Shown: piece by piece, positions 32,899 through 36,059 of the stretch
Numbering within the stretch: the stretch's first letter is position 1
Layout of the letters: each line of letters starts with the position of its first letter
DNA from: an uncultured Lachnospiraceae bacterium
GTDB lineage: Bacteria; Bacillota; Clostridia; Lachnospirales; Lachnospiraceae
NCBI GenBank assembly: GCA_946616305.1
Contig: CAMOIV010000005.1
Coordinates: forward strand, 1-36,059
Reading direction: 5' to 3'
Length of the DNA: 36,059 nt
Translations under genes and position numbers: made by a program
Notes under the pieces: generated by a model
Told to the model about the DNA's origin: nothing
What the model saw: only the letters and a program-made list of their open reading frames with translations
The model's database searches: none

Positions 32899-34878
32899 AT
32901 GGCACAGAATAAAGGACCGTATTATATCACAACGGCTATAGCATATGCCTCGGGCAAGCCCCATATCGGCAATACATACGAGATAGTCCTGGCGGACGCT
33001 ATCGCAAGGTATAAGCGTCAGCAGGGATATGAAGTATTCTTTCAGACCGGTACTGACGAGCACGGCATAAAGATAGAAGAAAAGGCGAAGGCTGCCGGCA
33101 TCACGCCCAAGCAGTTTGTTGATAATGCCTATGGCGAGATCAAAAGGATCTGGGATCTGATGAACACATCCTATGACAGGTTCATCAGGACAACGGATCA
33201 GGACCACGAGGTACAGATCCAGAAGATATTTAAGAAGCTCTATGACCAGGGAGATATATACAAGGGCTCCTACGAGGGCATGTACTGCACACCCTGCGAA
33301 TCCTTCTGGACACCCTCGCAGCTTGTGGACGGAAAGTGCCCCGACTGCGGACGTCCGGTAAAGCCCGCCAGCGAGGAAGCGTATTTCTTCAGGATGAGCA
33401 AGTATGCAGACAGGCTCATGAAGCATATCGAGGAGAATCCCGAATTCATACAGCCCGTGGCCAGGAAGAACGAAATGGTCAATAATTTCCTGAAGCCCGG
33501 CCTTCAGGATCTGTGCGTATCAAGGACCAGCTTTACCTGGGGGATACCCGTGACCTTTGACACAAAGCATGTGGTCTATGTATGGCTGGATGCCCTTTGT
33601 AACTACATTACAGGCATAGGATATGATGCAGACGGAGATTCGGGAGAAAAGTACAGGAAATTCTGGCCTGCCGACCTGCATCTGATCGGCAAGGATATCG
33701 TCAGATTCCATACCATATACTGGCCCATATTCCTTATGGCATTAGGGGAGCCCCTGCCAAAGCAGGTGTTCGGACATCCCTGGCTGCTGGTAGGTGACGG
33801 CAAGATGAGCAAATCAAAGGGAAACACCATATACGCGGACACCCTTGTGGACATGTTCGGAGTAGATGCAGTCAGGTATTTCATGATACACGAGATGCCC
33901 TTTGACAATGACGGAGTATTCACCTGGGATACCATGGTGGAAAGGTACAACTCGGATCTGGCCAATACTCTGGGGAACCTGGTAAAGAGGACCATATCCA
34001 TGGGGAATCAGTACCTTGGCGGCGTTATAGAAGATAAAGGCGTAAAGGAGCCTGTGGATGACGACCTTTATGCTGCCGTGCTGAAAACCAAGGAAAAGGT
34101 GGAGGATAAGATGTCATCGCTGCATGTAGCCGATGCCATCACGGATATCTTTGACCTGTTCAAAAGATGTAATAAATACATTGACGAGACGACCCCCTGG
34201 ATACTGGGCAAGGATGAAGACAGCAAGGACCGCCTGTCCACCGTACTGTATAACCTGTGCGACTCCATAGCCATAGGTGCAGCATTGCTCGCTCCCTATA
34301 TGCCCGATACATCAAAGGCCATATTGTCACAGCTTAATACGGCAGAAGGGGACTTTGATTCACTGAGCGCAAGAGGACTGTTCATATCGGGAACCAAAGT
34401 AACAGAGGAGCCGGAAGTTCTGTTTGACAGGAAGAAGCTGGAGGATATCCTGAAAGAGGTTGAAAAGCTCTATCCTACGGTAAAGGAAGAAAAGAAAGAC
34501 AGCAAGGACAATAAAGAAAACAAAGAAGGCAGGACGGAGCTAAAGCACAAGGAGCAGATAAAGATAGATGACTTTGACAGGCTGGAGTTCCGCATCGGGG
34601 TGATAAAGAAGTGCGAGGCAGTGGAAAAGTCAAAGAAGCTTCTGTGCAGCCAGGTAGATATCGGAGACAGAACGGTTCAGATCGTCTCCGGCATAAGGAA
34701 GCATTATTCCCCCGAAGAGATGGTAGGCAAAAAGGTTATGGTCATAGCCAACCTGGCACCCGCATCCCTTGCGGGAGTGGAATCACAGGGAATGCTCCTT
34801 TGTGCCGAGGATCCTGACGGAAACCTGGCTCTTATGGTACCTGAAAAGGATATGCCCGGAGGAGCGGAAATATGCTGA
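32899..34878 (+). CDS. metG: Methionyl-tRNA synthetase
   Basis: A 659-residue class I aminoacyl-tRNA synthetase that charges tRNA-Met. The HIGH motif appears as PHIGN near residue 21 and KMSKS near 303. A zinc knuckle with two CxxC pairs (CTPC near 130 and CPDC) lies in the connective domain. An anticodon-binding helical domain follows, then a lysine-rich linker (KKDSKDNKENKEG). The C-terminal EMAPII/Arc1p-like OB fold (DFDRLEFRIGVIKKCE) supports dimerisation and tRNA binding. Length fits the two-part Firmicute form. A strong aggagg precedes the ATG. The stop overlaps the next gene by 7 bases. Confidence 0.97.
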   Translation: MAQNKGPYYITTAIAYASGKPHIGNTYEIVLADAIARYKRQQGYEVFFQTGTDEHGIKIEEKAKAAGITPKQFVDNAYGEIKRIWDLMNTSYDRFIRTTDQDHEVQIQKIFKKLYDQGDIYKGSYEGMYCTPCESFWTPSQLVDGKCPDCGRPVKPASEEAYFFRMSKYADRLMKHIEENPEFIQPVARKNEMVNNFLKPGLQDLCVSRTSFTWGIPVTFDTKHVVYVWLDALCNYITGIGYDADGDSGEKYRKFWPADLHLIGKDIVRFHTIYWPIFLMALGEPLPKQVFGHPWLLVGDGKMSKSKGNTIYADTLVDMFGVDAVRYFMIHEMPFDNDGVFTWDTMVERYNSDLANTLGNLVKRTISMGNQYLGGVIEDKGVKEPVDDDLYAAVLKTKEKVEDKMSSLHVADAITDIFDLFKRCNKYIDETTPWILGKDEDSKDRLSTVLYNLCDSIAIGAALLAPYMPDTSKAILSQLNTAEGDFDSLSARGLFISGTKVTEEPEVLFDRKKLEDILKEVEKLYPTVKEEKKDSKDNKENKEGRTELKHKEQIKIDDFDRLEFRIGVIKKCEAVEKSKKLLCSQVDIGDRTVQIVSGIRKHYSPEEMVGKKVMVIANLAPASLAGVESQGMLLCAEDPDGNLALMVPEKDMPGGAEIC

Positions 34879-35783
34879 GAGAATTCTCCATAGACAGCAG
34901 AGATATGAAGTCGGAGCTTACCTGCTATGCCTTTGAGCCCAAGGGTGACATAGGAGCCATCCTGATCCTGGTCCACGGCATGCAGGATCATATCATGAGG
35001 TTCAGGGAGCTGGCGGAATATCTCGAGTCGGAGGGGATCCTTTGCGCAGGGGTGGACCTTTTGGGACACGGCCGCTCCGCAAAGAAAGAAGAGGACTTCG
35101 GATATTTCTGTGAGCAGGATGCCGCAACGGTGGTTGTAAGAGATGTTCACAGACTGAAAAAGACGGTGCAGGCCGAGCATCAGGGTGTACCGGTCTATAT
35201 CATGGGTCATTCCATGGGCTCCTTTATAGTAAGGAACTATATGACCCGGTACGGCACCGGCATAGCGGGAGCCATACTGGAGGGCGGTAATGATACGCCG
35301 CCCGTAGAGTCTGCAGCCGGCAAGTTCATGTCCCGGTTATTGGCCGCGGTGTACGGCTGGCATCACAGATCCCGCTTTATGAACAATGCCATAGTCGGTA
35401 AATACAAGAAGGCGTTCCCCGGTGAGGATGACTGGCTCAGTACCAGGAAAGAGACGATAGAGGATTATAAAAACGATCCTCTGACACAGTTTGTATTCAC
35501 GCTGAACGGGTTTTACACCCTGTCCGAATTTACCAGAAGAGCAGGCGATACAAAGCTTATGGAGAATATCCCCAGGGATCTTCCCATACTTATCGCGTCC
35601 GGCGAGGAGGACCCGGTAGGGGAGATGGGCAGAGGAGTTAGAAGGATGTATGAATTGTACAGATCCCGCGGCTTTACGGATGTAAAGCTGGATCTGAGAC
35701 CCGGCGACAGACATGAACTTCACAACGAAACAGACAGATATAAGTTTTATGAGGAGATAAAGGATTTTATCATCAAGGGATGA
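34872..35783 (+). CDS. Alpha/beta hydrolase (serine aminopeptidase S33 / monoacylglycerol lipase-like)
   Basis: A 303-residue cytoplasmic hydrolase. The oxyanion region ILILVHGMQDH, the nucleophile elbow MGHSMGS near residue 114, the acid in SGEEDPVGEMG and the catalytic His in GDRHELHNE form a complete Ser-Asp-His triad. Closest in pattern to the Hydrolase_4 family, which includes monoacylglycerol lipases and lysophospholipases. The substrate is not known. It overlaps metG by 7 bases, with ggagg upstream, and is probably cotranscribed with it. Such metG coupling has no obvious functional meaning. Confidence 0.9.
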   Translation: MLREFSIDSRDMKSELTCYAFEPKGDIGAILILVHGMQDHIMRFRELAEYLESEGILCAGVDLLGHGRSAKKEEDFGYFCEQDAATVVVRDVHRLKKTVQAEHQGVPVYIMGHSMGSFIVRNYMTRYGTGIAGAILEGGNDTPPVESAAGKFMSRLLAAVYGWHHRSRFMNNAIVGKYKKAFPGEDDWLSTRKETIEDYKNDPLTQFVFTLNGFYTLSEFTRRAGDTKLMENIPRDLPILIASGEEDPVGEMGRGVRRMYELYRSRGFTDVKLDLRPGDRHELHNETDRYKFYEEIKDFIIKG

Positions 35784-35803
35784 TATCTTAAGAAGGAGAT
35801 TTT

Positions 35804-36059
35804 ATGAAAAAGATCGTATCACTTGCCATTGCCGTCATAATGACTGTAAGCACGACACTTCCCGTTATGGCAGCAAGCGGGGACGTAGTTATCTTCGGCA
35901 GCGGAGCAGGTACCCAGACACAGGAGAGTACACCTGCTGCTTCCCAGACACAGGAGAGTACACCTGCTGCTTCCCAGACACAGGAGAGTGCACCTGCTGC
36001 TTCTCAGACACAGGAGAGTGCACCTGCTGCTTCTCAGACAGGGGACCGGAGCAAACCGT
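35804..36059 (+). CDS. Secreted repeat protein, 3' end cut by the window
   Basis: A partial gene not in the ORF track, open to the window edge (85 codons). The agaaggagat ribosome binding site is well placed. A signal peptide (KKIVSLAIAVIMTVSTTLPV) ends at VMAAS. After a short GDVVIFGSGAG segment come four copies of a Thr/Gln/Glu/Ser/Pro/Ala-rich decapeptide (TQESTPAASQ or TQESAPAASQ). Such Pro/Thr/Ser repeats are usually flexible, often glycosylated wall spacers. The functional domain should lie beyond the window. It starts 20 bases after the hydrolase gene. Confidence 0.85.
   Translation, partial: MKKIVSLAIAVIMTVSTTLPVMAASGDVVIFGSGAGTQTQESTPAASQTQESTPAASQTQESAPAASQTQESAPAASQTGDRSKP
35918..36037 (+). 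repeat. Tandem 30-bp repeat in the secreted protein gene
   Basis: Four 30-base units start at 35918, 35948, 35978 and 36008. Units 1 and 2 are identical and units 3 and 4 are identical; the pairs differ at two bases. A partial fifth follows at 36038. The array is in frame with a signal-peptide gene, so it is a protein repeat and not a CRISPR array. Confidence 0.95.

Noticed and set aside
35918-36037. A regular 30-bp repeat that could suggest a CRISPR array
   Set aside because: The units are contiguous without spacers and encode an in-frame decapeptide after a signal peptide.

Overview
The window looks like a chromosomal segment of an anaerobic Firmicute of the Lachnospiraceae type (Butyrivibrio, Roseburia and relatives). 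I infer this from protein-level resemblance, purine-rich AGGAGG ribosome binding sites, heavy use of ATA and AGG codons, a Gram-positive type Tad pilus locus and flagellin genes. No plasmid, phage, insertion sequence, CRISPR array or tRNA gene was recognised. There is no mobile-element signature, so this reads as ordinary chromosome with accessory surface-structure loci.

Region 1 (1-4422): a housekeeping operon, rqcP-divIC-tilS-hpt-ftsH. The order matches the classical Bacillus/Clostridium yabO-to-ftsH cluster, but the sporulation genes usually interleaved there (yabP, yabQ, spoIIE) are absent, which suggests a non-sporulating lineage.

Region 2 (4423-14148): a non-coding stretch holds an inverted repeat, a promoter, a candidate ~100-nt terminated RNA and a second promoter. 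An eleven-gene Tad (tight adherence) pilus operon follows: prepilin peptidase 1, TadZ, TadA ATPase, TadB, TadC, a tiny Flp pilin that the ORF track missed, a DUF5702-like protein, a TadE-like pseudopilin with duplicated Cys/His modules, prepilin peptidase 2, a second TadE/F-like pseudopilin, and a membrane FHA-domain protein. Two peptidases and four prepilin-like N-termini in one operon make this the most interesting system in the window.

Region 3 (14102-16643, minus strand): murG, a HIT-family protein and a flavodoxin-fold/SCP2 fusion. The last gene overlaps the FHA gene tail to tail. Region 4 (16826-25478): pgi, an MTA/SAH deaminase-type amidohydrolase, a secreted protein made of 29-residue repeats, a DUF3160-like anchored protein with a CapA-like anchored phosphoesterase, and S-adenosylhomocysteine hydrolase. 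Region 5 (25525-27540): the SRP RNA gene and an FGGY carbohydrate kinase with terminator.

Region 6 (27551-32812): a flagellar filament group. It begins with a sigma-28-like promoter whose predicted start lies at the ATG of a 983-residue protein with a FliK-like C-terminus, followed by flagellin, FliS and a small unknown protein, and ends at an intrinsic terminator. Region 7 (32837-36059): metG, an alpha/beta hydrolase and the start of a secreted protein with 10-residue TQESTPAASQ-type repeats, cut by the window edge.
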